Source: Candidatus Leptofilum proximum (lineage in GTDB: Bacteria; Chloroflexota; Anaerolineae; Promineifilales; Promineifilaceae). Taken from it: 64,000 nt of DNA. Every line of letters begins with the position of its first letter. The first letter of the stretch is position 1. Below, piece by piece: positions 9,701 to 17,073 of this stretch. Made by a program: the position numbers and the translations under genes. The notes beneath the pieces are model-generated. The model searched no databases. It was not told the origin of the DNA and saw only the letters and a program-made list of their open reading frames with translations. Where the stretch lies: positions 2,170,001 through 2,234,000 of the forward strand of contig JADJXK010000002.1 of the NCBI GenBank assembly GCA_016710325.1, in the 5' to 3' direction.

Positions 9701-9867
9701 GCTTCGATGGTCGCGCCGCTGGCCAGGTTCAGCTTCACAACAACCTGATCCGGCTCGTATTCGCCATCGTCGTCATCGGCATTAAGCGGCAGCCAAAACA
9801 GGCCCACGATTAAAAGAACGGTTAAAACAACGCCCCCCCACAGAAATAAACGCTGCTTTTGCTTCAT
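6718..9867 (-). CDS. Secreted subtilisin-like protease (S8) with beta-helix, Ig-like and DNRLRE domains
   Basis: 1049 residues from the ATG at 9867, chosen for its AGGAG site. Signal/anchor segment at 8-30, directly followed by DDDDGEYEPDQ. A propeptide-like region follows (to about 140), then the S8 domain with D158 (AVVDTG), H207 (GHGTH), N289 (AAAGN) and S351 (SGTSMA), all intact. Residues about 430-760 are NosD-like beta-helix repeats (e.g. NNTVSDNDL). An Ig-like segment follows (DTLGTTATFTFSANE), and the last 170 residues match the DNRLRE family (ATADAWIEQNSPNN, RTLVRFTLPAVPAG). Last gene of cassette 1, 90 bp after the CHAT gene stop, with its own terminator. Probably acts outside the cell or on the envelope. 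A shorter homologue ends cassette 2 (28766). Confidence 0.95.
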   Translation of the reverse strand: MKQKQRLFLWGGVVLTVLLIVGLFWLPLNADDDDGEYEPDQVVVKLNLASGATIEAIHSDYGTATLDTLLGSAGIYLLQISAEQDVQEVVDLMRTDARLLYAEPNFIGGIPEGDPSGTWAWGGYDPAPFLDQYAAVMLNLAQAHTIAQGDGMVVAVVDTGIQPNHPQLAGRLATLGYDFIDDDAVPLEEANGLEEDGDSLIDEGFGHGTHIAGIVSLVAPQAQLMPLRVLDSDGRGNDFILAEAIQFAVQNGADVINLSLGTPTESALLQDVVGMATANGVVVVAAAGNLDSDLQQYPAAVASVLAVTAVDPTGSKASFANYGAWVDIAAPGQSITSTFPIDGYAQWSGTSMATAFISGQAALIRSQNPAMPAPVVATLIQSTAQPLDGLNPNYQNQLGAGLADISRSLSEAPPAALTTVSCGQVVLINVVLSHDLADCPGDGIVVGAAGITVDLNGRTLDGVGLGSGIRNDGYDGVTITNGVVQEFDYGVALSGSANGTISSLTLQLNQDAGLWLDGASGNWVQGNTAVNNAYGIILSGFSQNSVVEDNLIVESDNTAVLLTSASSNTLRNNTISASGDTTIELADGANNNRIEANTLTEGSDAGIVVEDSNENELVANHIHQMSDSGIVLDNAHNNTVSDNDLRFNSGGLELSAASGNLIEGNDASYTTGNGIEVGDHALNNVIVLNSVSFNNAKGILIEAEVADSATQIGNWLDRNTAVGNQSDGIAVTKAGHTLTANVANDNQDWGIYAELGNSGTDNSAAGNDKPEQCYNVVCTAVPPLPDPPSDSTLPETTIESGPETDTLGTTATFTFSANEANSTFLCALDGATFAACTTPATYTALGPGEHTFQVQAVDAAGNVDLTPASHAWTILPPPVVDCGPTITLEATADAWIEQNSPNNNKGDDSILKVKAQKSQDNFRTLVRFTLPAVPAGCVVETAVLKLYSPSWVNGRTLQAYQLAGNWSEMDVTWNNQPATTGAAATTASGSGYRQWSVTTQVQNMLSGSNYGFLIRDASEKGSGYEQQFHAREKEEQPPLLVITFAPADN

Positions 9868-9956
9868 CTCTTTTCTCCTTGCCACTTTGATGATGATGAG
9901 CATCGGATGACTTTTACGGTTCCAATAAAGTAAATATCGCTACTTTTTCTCCCGGT

Positions 9957-12827
9957 CTATCGTTGGCCAACGACGATAAACGGTGCCCAATAATACGGAT
10001 GTGGATATTCCGCTTTTAACGACATCTGGGCTGCGCGCAGAGCGGCAGCCGGTTCCATATCGTCCTGGCTGAGCAGTTCATACCAGCGGGCCATGAGGAC
10101 GGCCGTTGTCTCATCCTGCGCCAGCCACAAACTAACTACCACCGTAGCCGCCCCTGCCCCCAAAAACGCCCGGATGAGCCCCAAAATTTCATCGCCGCCC
10201 ATCACGTGGCTGCGCCCTGATTCACAGGCACTCAAGGTGACCAGGGCATTTTGCAGGTTTAGGCGTAGCGCATCTGTGGCCGTTAGCCACCCGTCATGCA
10301 GTTTCAGCGAGGAAAACATGGGGTTATCGGCGCGAAACAGGCCGTGGCAGGCCAGGTGCAGCAGCTCGCACTTCTCCAGGCTGGTTTGCAAAGCCTGCAC
10401 CGTGGCCTGTTCGTCAAGCAAAACTTTGGCTTGCGGCAGGTACTGTGTCACAGCATCAACTTCGGCGGCAACTGCTGGAATCGAGTCGTCGGGCACACCA
10501 ACAACCAGGGCGTAGTTTCTTTTCCTGGCAGGACGCTGTTGGCAGTGCAAGAAGATGGCCGAACTGGGAGCATAGGTAATTGCCAGGCGGTCAATTAAGT
10601 AATTCTCCCCATCAAACAGGGCATGAAACGGCACCTGGTGCAGAAAACCGTGGGGCACAATTGTGAGGGGCTGAGGCGCACGCATGTCCGCTTTGCCTAG
10701 AAACGATTCTACTGGCGCAAACAACAGGTGATAAAGCCGCTGCAAAACGCGACGTACCGACAGTTCAAGGGCACTGTTTTGGGCTGTCGTGAATGCAGAG
10801 CTGACGCGCATCCGATCCAGCAGCCCATCCAGCCGCCGCAGCTGCTGGCCAACTTCGCTGGCACAGTCTGGCATTCGCTGCACGCCCAATGATTGCCGGT
10901 CGGCAACAAAAACCAGGATATCATCTTCAATTACATGGTAGGCGAGCAGGGTAAGGTCTCGGGGGAGCGCTGCTTGAATGACCGAAAACGGCTCGGGCTG
11001 AATCCAGGATTCGGGCACTTTGTCCGAGGCCGCCTGCCGCAGTCGCAGCTGGTTGATGGCTCGTTCCAGCTCTGCCGCCCGTTCTTGAACGGTGCGAAGA
11101 CTGCCTTCGGTCCCACCAATACCGCTGCTGAGCATCTCGTTGTAGATGGCGTTTAGATCGGCTTGCAGGGTGGTTAACTGTGCAGCTGCGGCAGATTCGG
11201 CCGTTGGCTCCACCGTGATAACGCCGCTGATTAAATCATACAGGGTGCGCGATTTGGCCCGTTCGGCCACGGTGAAGGCGAGCTGCTTCCCTTCGTCGTT
11301 TTCCCAGGCAAGGTAAAGTTGAATCAGTTCATCGTACACGGCCGTTTTATCATGCAAAAAAGCGGTGCGGATTGTTTCCTGGGCCAGGTTGCCGCGTGAT
11401 TTTTCCACATCAGCAGCGGCGCTTTCTAAAAGCTGGCGGGCTTCTTCGTGGAGCCCCTGTAAGCGGCGCAGCCGTCCCAGGCGCTGCTGCAAGCGAAACT
11501 GTATTTGCGGCAGGCGAAACGAATCTGCCAGCCGCTGCGCGGCTAATAACTGCGCCTCAACTTCAGGCGGATCGTCATGCATGAGATCGGCCAGCAGCAG
11601 ATGTGCGTAGATGGCCGGGATGGGCCAATCTTGCTCGTTGACAATAGCGAGAGCATAGTGGGCGGTGGTGACGGCCGTTTCCCATTTTGCCCTTGCCGCC
11701 TGAATGGCCGCCTGTTCTAACAAAACGGTGGCCAGCAGGGGTGTCGGGGTGTTGGTAATTGTTTCCAGGAGGGAAACGGCCGTGGCCAAAACCTCTTCCG
11801 CCTCGTTGAGCTCCTTTTGGGCCAGCAGCGCTGCGCCCAAACCCCACAGCGCTCGCGCCCGCTGCGGCATCGCGTTGGCCGTTTGCAACAAGCTTTCGGC
11901 TTCACGATAAGCCGCTTCTGCCTCGGCATACAGATTCAGCGTCAAATAGGCGTTGGCCGTATCCAACAGAAGCACATGCTGGTCCACCAGGGCACCCAGC
12001 GACGAAAAAAGATCGCGCGCCTGGGCAAAAAACGACAGGCTTTGGCTGTAGTTGCCCAACAACAGGTGGGCGCTGCCAATGTTGCTCAGGCTTTGGGCTT
12101 GCAGCATCGTTTGGCCAGCCGAGGCGCGGATGGCCAGGGCATCTTCCAGCACCGCCAGGGCTTCTGTGCCGCGCCCCATTTCCCACAGCAGCACGCCGCG
12201 GTTGTTGCGAATATCACCCGCCTGATGGTCCATTTCCAGCGCCAGGTAGCTGGCTTCGGCCGCGTCATAAGCCGCCAGCGCCTCATCAAAGCGGCCTATC
12301 TGGCTGAAGCACATGCCCATATTTTGCCGAATCAGCGCCGCCAGATGGGCCAGCTCTGGCTGGGCTTTGTCACCAATTTCATCGAGCACCGACTGCCCTG
12401 CCGATAACGCTTCCTGGAACCGGCCCGCCTGGCCCAGGACGTGCATCAACCCCACAGTGGTGCGCAGCGCCGGCAGCGATTGCCCCAGGGCTTCATAGCC
12501 GTCTCGGGCCTGCTCAATTAAGCGGCGCGCCTGTTCGAACTCGCCTGCCAGGGCGTGTGTTTGGGCTTGAACATAGGCAGCGCGGGGCAAAACGGCATCA
12601 ATATCTGCCTCGCTGGCCGCGTCGATGCAGATCAGTGTCAGCTCACGTGCCCGACCCGGATTGGTGCGCACCCATTCGGCGGCAACTTCTAGCAGGCTCA
12701 TTAAGCCAGCGGTGTGCCAAAGATTGGCTTCCTGTAAAATTTTTATTTGCTGCAATCGTGTTGACATGGCCAACATCTGTTGGGCGGCCAAAAAAGCGGG
12801 GCTGACGGGTTCGTCCAGGTTGGTCAT
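9957..12827 (-). CDS. TPR-CHAT protein (caspase-like protease)
   Basis: 956 residues. The first about 480 residues are helical TPR-type repeats (for example QNMGMCFSQIGRFDEALAAY and SNIGSAHLLLGNYSQSL). The C-terminal about 300 residues form a CHAT domain with the His-Cys dyad H828 (LLHLACHGLF) and C868 (LSACESG), then GLIRAFLGAGAATVVVSLW. CHAT is a clan-CD, caspase-like peptidase fold; TPR-CHAT proteins include Csx29 of type III-E CRISPR systems, where the TPR part senses a trigger. Here no Cas gene is nearby; the partners are a sigma factor and an anti-sigma-like protein. The ATG at 12827 overlaps the preceding stop by 4 bp (ATGA), so translation is coupled and stoichiometry probably matters. 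Likely substrate, by inference: the anti-sigma-like protein. Confidence 0.93.
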   Translation of the reverse strand: MTNLDEPVSPAFLAAQQMLAMSTRLQQIKILQEANLWHTAGLMSLLEVAAEWVRTNPGRARELTLICIDAASEADIDAVLPRAAYVQAQTHALAGEFEQARRLIEQARDGYEALGQSLPALRTTVGLMHVLGQAGRFQEALSAGQSVLDEIGDKAQPELAHLAALIRQNMGMCFSQIGRFDEALAAYDAAEASYLALEMDHQAGDIRNNRGVLLWEMGRGTEALAVLEDALAIRASAGQTMLQAQSLSNIGSAHLLLGNYSQSLSFFAQARDLFSSLGALVDQHVLLLDTANAYLTLNLYAEAEAAYREAESLLQTANAMPQRARALWGLGAALLAQKELNEAEEVLATAVSLLETITNTPTPLLATVLLEQAAIQAARAKWETAVTTAHYALAIVNEQDWPIPAIYAHLLLADLMHDDPPEVEAQLLAAQRLADSFRLPQIQFRLQQRLGRLRRLQGLHEEARQLLESAAADVEKSRGNLAQETIRTAFLHDKTAVYDELIQLYLAWENDEGKQLAFTVAERAKSRTLYDLISGVITVEPTAESAAAAQLTTLQADLNAIYNEMLSSGIGGTEGSLRTVQERAAELERAINQLRLRQAASDKVPESWIQPEPFSVIQAALPRDLTLLAYHVIEDDILVFVADRQSLGVQRMPDCASEVGQQLRRLDGLLDRMRVSSAFTTAQNSALELSVRRVLQRLYHLLFAPVESFLGKADMRAPQPLTIVPHGFLHQVPFHALFDGENYLIDRLAITYAPSSAIFLHCQQRPARKRNYALVVGVPDDSIPAVAAEVDAVTQYLPQAKVLLDEQATVQALQTSLEKCELLHLACHGLFRADNPMFSSLKLHDGWLTATDALRLNLQNALVTLSACESGRSHVMGGDEILGLIRAFLGAGAATVVVSLWLAQDETTAVLMARWYELLSQDDMEPAAALRAAQMSLKAEYPHPYYWAPFIVVGQR

Positions 12828-13459
12828 ACGGAAAGTTCAAGTGCAGGAATGGTAATTTCAAAATGTTCACCGCTAAGAATGAGTTCGTAAGCACCAGTTG
12901 AAAGAGCTTTCAGATTAAACTCACCCAGATCATCGGTGAGGGTGCTGTCTAATGTTTTCTGCTCCTGAAGCAACAAAACGTGAATGAGGCTGGCATCACT
13001 TTCTTGCAGCGGCAGAACCTGGCCTAAGAGATCAAACTGCTCGCCGCTGCTGCGCTGCTGCAGGGTGCAGATGATGGTGGCGGGTTCGGTGTTATAGACA
13101 AGTTGGCGTTGGGTGCCGGAGGAAACGGCCGTGCGCACCCCTCTGGCCATTTGTTTGTGACTGTCAAAACTCAAGCTGGCGATGAGCCTTTTGTAGTCAA
13201 AAGTGGATCGACGGCTGCGCGCATATCTGGCAAACCGTTGTTCCAACTGCTCCGTTAGCTCCTCCGGCGGTTCGGCAAACATGATGGTCTGGCTGGCCCA
13301 GTAAAATTTGCGCAGCCAGGCCACGTCCTGCTGCACAGCTTCGCCACTCACCGCTACCCGGTCACTGACGGCCTGCGCTTCTTCTTCTGAGAGACGCCCT
13401 TCAAGCCAGTCCATCAGTTGATCAAATTCCGGGGGCTTGTTTTTACCCTTCATAATCAT
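12824..13459 (-). CDS. Anti-sigma-like protein of cassette 1 (no zinc motif)
   Basis: 211 residues from the ATG at 13459, which has an AGGA site; a GTG at 13465 is possible. The N-terminal about 70 residues (FDQLMDWLEGRLSEEEAQAV) resemble an anti-sigma helical domain, but the HxxxCxxC zinc motif of the cassette-2 counterpart (25221) is absent: its place reads RVAVSGEAVQQDV. The C-terminal about 100 residues are beta-rich (IICTLQQR, FDLLGQVLPL, STGAYELILSGEHFEITIP) and align by eye with the C-terminal half of the protein at 25221. No membrane segment, so it is cytoplasmic. It follows the sigma gene by about 85 bp and overlaps the CHAT gene by 4 bp. Role as sigma inhibitor is inferred from position and similarity. 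Confidence 0.75.
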   Translation of the reverse strand: MIMKGKNKPPEFDQLMDWLEGRLSEEEAQAVSDRVAVSGEAVQQDVAWLRKFYWASQTIMFAEPPEELTEQLEQRFARYARSRRSTFDYKRLIASLSFDSHKQMARGVRTAVSSGTQRQLVYNTEPATIICTLQQRSSGEQFDLLGQVLPLQESDASLIHVLLLQEQKTLDSTLTDDLGEFNLKALSTGAYELILSGEHFEITIPALELSV

Positions 13460-13545
13460 GTTCACTTCCTCATCACCCTTTTGTCATTAAACAGGTGGTT
13501 AAAAGGGAGTAGAAAAATACAGCAAAGCCAAGATTAACTTCTCTT

Positions 13546-14091
13546 TCACGTTTCCTGGAGAATGTTGCGCAGCCGGTGCAGGCAGCGGGCACGCATCGGG
13601 CCAATGCTGCCCAAGGCCAGCCCCAACCGGTCCGCCACATCGCTGTATGATGGTTCGCTTGCATCAAAAAAAAGCGCCAGCAGCAATTGGCGGCAGGTTG
13701 CATCCAGCTGAGATAATCCGTCATGCAGCCAGTTGAGTACCTCCAGGCGCTCGGCTTCTTTTTTGCTGTTCTCATCGGGCAGGAAAACATTGTCGTGTAT
13801 GGGGGTGTCAACCAGGTTTTGCCGCCGATGGCGATTGATGAGCTGCCAGGTATTGCGCCGGGCAACCGTGGCAATCCAGCCGCCCAAATGGCTGTCTTGG
13901 TGCAAAGTATCCAGGCCTTTTAGCAGCATCATAAAGGTAAGCTGTACCACTTCGGCCGCGTCTTCCTGGCCGAGTCCATAGTTCAGAGCAATTGAATAGA
14001 CAAGCCGTTTGTAATCCTCAACCACCTGTTTCCAGGCTTTTTCATCACCTTGACGACAGGCTTGAATTAAATCCCAATCCGATCTGGCCAT
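13546..14091 (-). CDS. Sigma-70 family (ECF-like) sigma factor, cassette 1
   Basis: 181 residues. Region 2 is at about 5-75 (LIQACRQGDEKAWKQVVEDY, then GGWIATVARRNTWQLI) and region 4 at about 120-180, ending in GSIGPMRARCLHRLR. The same GSIGPxRxRCLxxLR recognition segment occurs in the sigma factors at 23089 and 24520, defining a subfamily distinct from those at 19530 and 62221. First gene of cassette 1; it probably directs transcription of its own operon and other targets once released from the adjacent anti-sigma-like protein (inference). Confidence 0.92.
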   Translation of the reverse strand: MARSDWDLIQACRQGDEKAWKQVVEDYKRLVYSIALNYGLGQEDAAEVVQLTFMMLLKGLDTLHQDSHLGGWIATVARRNTWQLINRHRRQNLVDTPIHDNVFLPDENSKKEAERLEVLNWLHDGLSQLDATCRQLLLALFFDASEPSYSDVADRLGLALGSIGPMRARCLHRLRNILQET

Positions 14092-14409
14092 GGTAGCTCG
14101 CTATCAGCTATTGTCTGGAATGAACATTAAGAAAACAGGCATTTCACTGGCGAAACACCCGTTTCTTGCCAATATATCTTCTCGTGAGAATAAATTGAAT
14201 AGAGTATTGAATGGTTGCTTTATCGCCTGGCGCTATTCGCCAACGACTTCTAGGAAATACACAACTGAAGGCAGCACCTTCTATTTTGAGCAAGGAACAG
14301 ATAAAGTTCGTTACTCCTTATGCCTCTCCAAAAGAAACATCGTCGCATTGGCGTCGAGAGCATCGTTTAGGGAGGTGGCGCAAGTCACGAGAGCATTATA
14401 TGCCAAAAC
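14092..14409. other. 318-bp leader region upstream of sigma factor
   Basis: No convincing gene. It must hold the promoter of cassette 1. A small inverted repeat GAAAC-N4-GTTTC lies at 14152-14165 and is a possible operator, but the promoter boxes are not clear enough to place. Confidence 0.35.
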
Positions 14410-14778
14410 TCAAGAAGGAATCAACAGGAGGGAGGTTAAATCAACAGCTTGCGTGAGCAAAACGGGGGAGTGGTCGTGGATGCGGATTTGATTGCTCTGG
14501 GTGTTTACCAGGATGAGGCGGGTACGGCCGTACTTCACCAAATGATTCGTCACACTTATTTCGTTTAGGGTACCCTGTTCCAAAATGATGACCGGCGGCC
14601 GGTGAAGATCAATAAATTCAAACAGTCTGTCGTGGTCAAACGAGGCCGGGCTTATCTGGTAAGCGTACAGGTCAACCGCCGCTGAAAGGAGAAATTCTAA
14701 AACGTCCCCCAGCAGCCGGTTTTGGGTAATGACTAAAACTGCTGTCTGCTCTTTTACTTGAATTATCGAGTTGGCCAT
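14410..14778 (-). CDS. Small degenerate receiver-like protein (paralogue of 2679-3035)
   Basis: 122 residues from the ATG at 14778; a TTG three codons upstream is possible. It contains VLVITQNRLLGDVLEFLLS, VIILEQG and PVLLTQAVDLTSLLL, each with a counterpart in the protein at 2679. The fold looks like a receiver domain without the acidic pocket or phospho-Asp. It sits between the LHEE/GT-C membrane protein and the cassette 1 sigma gene on the same strand, only 18 bp from the former. The association of one copy with a two-component pair and one with a sigma locus suggests an adaptor in signalling; function unknown. Confidence 0.6.
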   Translation of the reverse strand: MANSIIQVKEQTAVLVITQNRLLGDVLEFLLSAAVDLYAYQISPASFDHDRLFEFIDLHRPPVIILEQGTLNEISVTNHLVKYGRTRLILVNTQSNQIRIHDHSPVLLTQAVDLTSLLLIPS

Positions 14779-14796
14779 GACACACAAACTTTCTGA

Positions 14797-17013
14797 TTAA
14801 CGATTGTCTACAATCTGGTATATGACGGCATCATTGTCACGATAAACTTCTTGCACGTTGGGGGCTTTGGCCAGTTGGCCCAGCAGCTCCGTATGATCCA
14901 GGTCTGAAAAGATGTAATCAGCGCCAAACTTTTCCTGAATGACCGGGACGGGCTGCGCCACTTCGCCCCTGGTGAGCGCTACCCACTCATCGTACAGCGC
15001 GGCATCGTAGCGGGCCATAAAGGTTGGGTCCAGCCCGACCGTGTAGCGCGCCTCGCTGTTGTAAAAGAACAGCCGGGTGAAATCATCCCAATCTGCCTGG
15101 AAGACCATGCTGCCCGGTTCGCTGTAAGCGTTTAGCCACAGTGCCGCCGCTGCGTACCGGTTTGCCGGGGCGGAATCGGCCACGGAGGTGCGGGCGGCCT
15201 GGACGGTGTGCCAGCCCGGCAGCAACAGCAGCATCACACAGCCCGCCTGCAGCCATTTATAGCGTAACGGCCGTTCCGCCTCCCACCACTGCACCACCAT
15301 CGGGCTCAAGGCCACAGCGGCAAAAATCAACACAAACGCGGGATAATATTCAATAAAGCGGCGGGCCCGCAGCAGCATCAGGCCAAAGACGGCCGTTACC
15401 CCAAACAGCGTCAACAACCGGGCATCCAACCGCTGCCCGTGCCAGTTAAGCAGCAGCAGCGTGCCCACAAAAAGCGCCAGCGCCAGGCTGGAATGCTGCA
15501 CCAGCGCCCAGGTATCATACGGATACCATTCGCTGCCCACTGGGATAGACGTGGTGCCCACCAGCTTGGCCCACAGATGATGGCCAATAAAGGTCAGGTT
15601 TTGCGGGAAGAAGGGATTGACCACCAAACCGATAACAATGCCCGCCGCCGGATTAAGCAGCGCCGGCCAGGGAACACGACGCTCGGTGAGCCATACGGCC
15701 GTACAATAAATCCCTCCCAACAGCAGCAGCAGGGGAAAGCCATCATACAGCCAGACGTAAGCGACGCCGAGCGGCAGCAGCCAGCGGTACTTCCGCTGCA
15801 GCAGCCAGTGCAGGCCCAGCACCAGCACCAGCAGCGAAGCCGACTGCACGCGCGGCATACTCAATCGGTACAAAAACGGCTCAGACAACGCCAGCAAGGC
15901 CACCGTCCACAGCACGGGCCAGCGCACACCCTGCCCGCGCAGCAGCCACCAGATGGCCATAAAGGGCAAAGCGGCCATCAGGATTGCGGCCGTTTTCACC
16001 TGCTGCGTCAAGGCCAGACCACCATCTACTACCGGATCAGTATGGGTAAACAGCGCCAGGTAAAGATGATACAGCAGGTGATGGTTGTAAAAATCAGCTT
16101 CATTCAGAATGGTAAAAGGCAGCAAGGGGCGCGCGGCCAGCCCTTCCTGGCGGATGAGCAGCGCCATTTTGGCGTGGTAGTAGCCGTCGTTACCGACCAG
16201 GGCGGGGGTTGCGGATTGAATGGCGAATAATACGGCCGTCACTACGCCAAACAGCATCACGGCAACGGCCGTTTCCCGGAGCCACGTTGGGGCTTCATCA
16301 AGGGTCCACGCCTGCTGCCATTCAGCCTGACGGAAAGCCAGCCACACCATGCCGCTAACCACCATCATCTCCCCACCTTCTTCAAGCATGATGAGCAATT
16401 CACGTAAGAAGGGATACGGTTCTACCGATTGCTCACTCATCACCTGCACCATGTCCACCACAATGCCAAAAAAGACCAGCGCCGCCAGCGCCAGCAGCAG
16501 CTTTTGCGTAAACCGGCGGGCATCGAGGTCGCTGTGCTGGTAGGCAAAAACAAGTGCCGTCAGGAAGAACAAACCGCTGACGCCGGAGAAGATCATTTCT
16601 CCCAGGTCTTGAGGGCGGAGCGTGAGCAAAGTGGGCAAATCGGCCGTTTCCGCCAGCCACAAACCAACCTCTTCGTGCAGGCGCAGGGCGTCATCCAGCA
16701 GGAAGTGGGCAAACAAAACGCTCCAAAACAGGTACAACGGCCCGCGCTGCCGCCGAAACAAACTGGCTAGCAGCACAATCAGAACTGTATATTTCAGATA
16801 TTGGAACCATTCGCCATACCCGCCATCGACATCCACAAAAAAGTCATGATTGCTCAGCAGCAAGCCATAAGCCAGCAGAAAATGGGCCAGCAGCAACAGG
16901 AAATCGCCAACCAGCAGGCCGACAATAAGGCGGGTGGACCAGGCAGCTTTTGCCCAGGTCCACGATTTTTGTGTGTGAATGGATTTTGTTATCCAGGCGT
17001 TCAGGTCAGTCAT
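14797..17013 (-). CDS. Membrane protein: LHEE domain fused to GT-C-type glycosyltransferase-like domain
   Basis: 738 residues, about 18 membrane segments. Residues 1-250 form the LHEE domain (FLLDDALRLHEEVGL; MLEEGGEMMVVSG). Residues about 255-640 resemble a GT-C membrane transferase: a first periplasmic loop with GNDGYYHAKMALL (an acidic/DxYY site like that of STT3/AglB/PglB enzymes), NHHLLYHLYLALF and many segments. A soluble C-terminus (about 640-738) has FQADWDDFTRLFFYNSEARY. The protein at 59455 is a close homologue of residues 255-738 without the LHEE domain. Likely transfers a sugar from a lipid-linked donor outside the membrane; acceptor unknown. Catalysis is inferred from fold and loop motif only. 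Confidence 0.75.
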   Translation of the reverse strand: MTDLNAWITKSIHTQKSWTWAKAAWSTRLIVGLLVGDFLLLLAHFLLAYGLLLSNHDFFVDVDGGYGEWFQYLKYTVLIVLLASLFRRQRGPLYLFWSVLFAHFLLDDALRLHEEVGLWLAETADLPTLLTLRPQDLGEMIFSGVSGLFFLTALVFAYQHSDLDARRFTQKLLLALAALVFFGIVVDMVQVMSEQSVEPYPFLRELLIMLEEGGEMMVVSGMVWLAFRQAEWQQAWTLDEAPTWLRETAVAVMLFGVVTAVLFAIQSATPALVGNDGYYHAKMALLIRQEGLAARPLLPFTILNEADFYNHHLLYHLYLALFTHTDPVVDGGLALTQQVKTAAILMAALPFMAIWWLLRGQGVRWPVLWTVALLALSEPFLYRLSMPRVQSASLLVLVLGLHWLLQRKYRWLLPLGVAYVWLYDGFPLLLLLGGIYCTAVWLTERRVPWPALLNPAAGIVIGLVVNPFFPQNLTFIGHHLWAKLVGTTSIPVGSEWYPYDTWALVQHSSLALALFVGTLLLLNWHGQRLDARLLTLFGVTAVFGLMLLRARRFIEYYPAFVLIFAAVALSPMVVQWWEAERPLRYKWLQAGCVMLLLLPGWHTVQAARTSVADSAPANRYAAAALWLNAYSEPGSMVFQADWDDFTRLFFYNSEARYTVGLDPTFMARYDAALYDEWVALTRGEVAQPVPVIQEKFGADYIFSDLDHTELLGQLAKAPNVQEVYRDNDAVIYQIVDNR

Positions 17014-17030
17014 AATTTAAAGAAGGGATA

Positions 17031-17061
17031 GCCTGGCCCAATCTTTGTGATTGGGCCAGGC
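17031..17061 (-). terminator. Hairpin after the DUF5666 gene
   Basis: Perfect 12-bp stem (GCCTGGCCCAAT / ATTGGGCCAGGC) with a 7-nt loop, 13 bp past the DUF5666 gene stop and 18 bp before the next start. Only a short T-rich stretch follows in the minus direction, so it may attenuate rather than fully stop transcription. Confidence 0.65.
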
Positions 17062-17073
17062 TTGCACCAGGCA

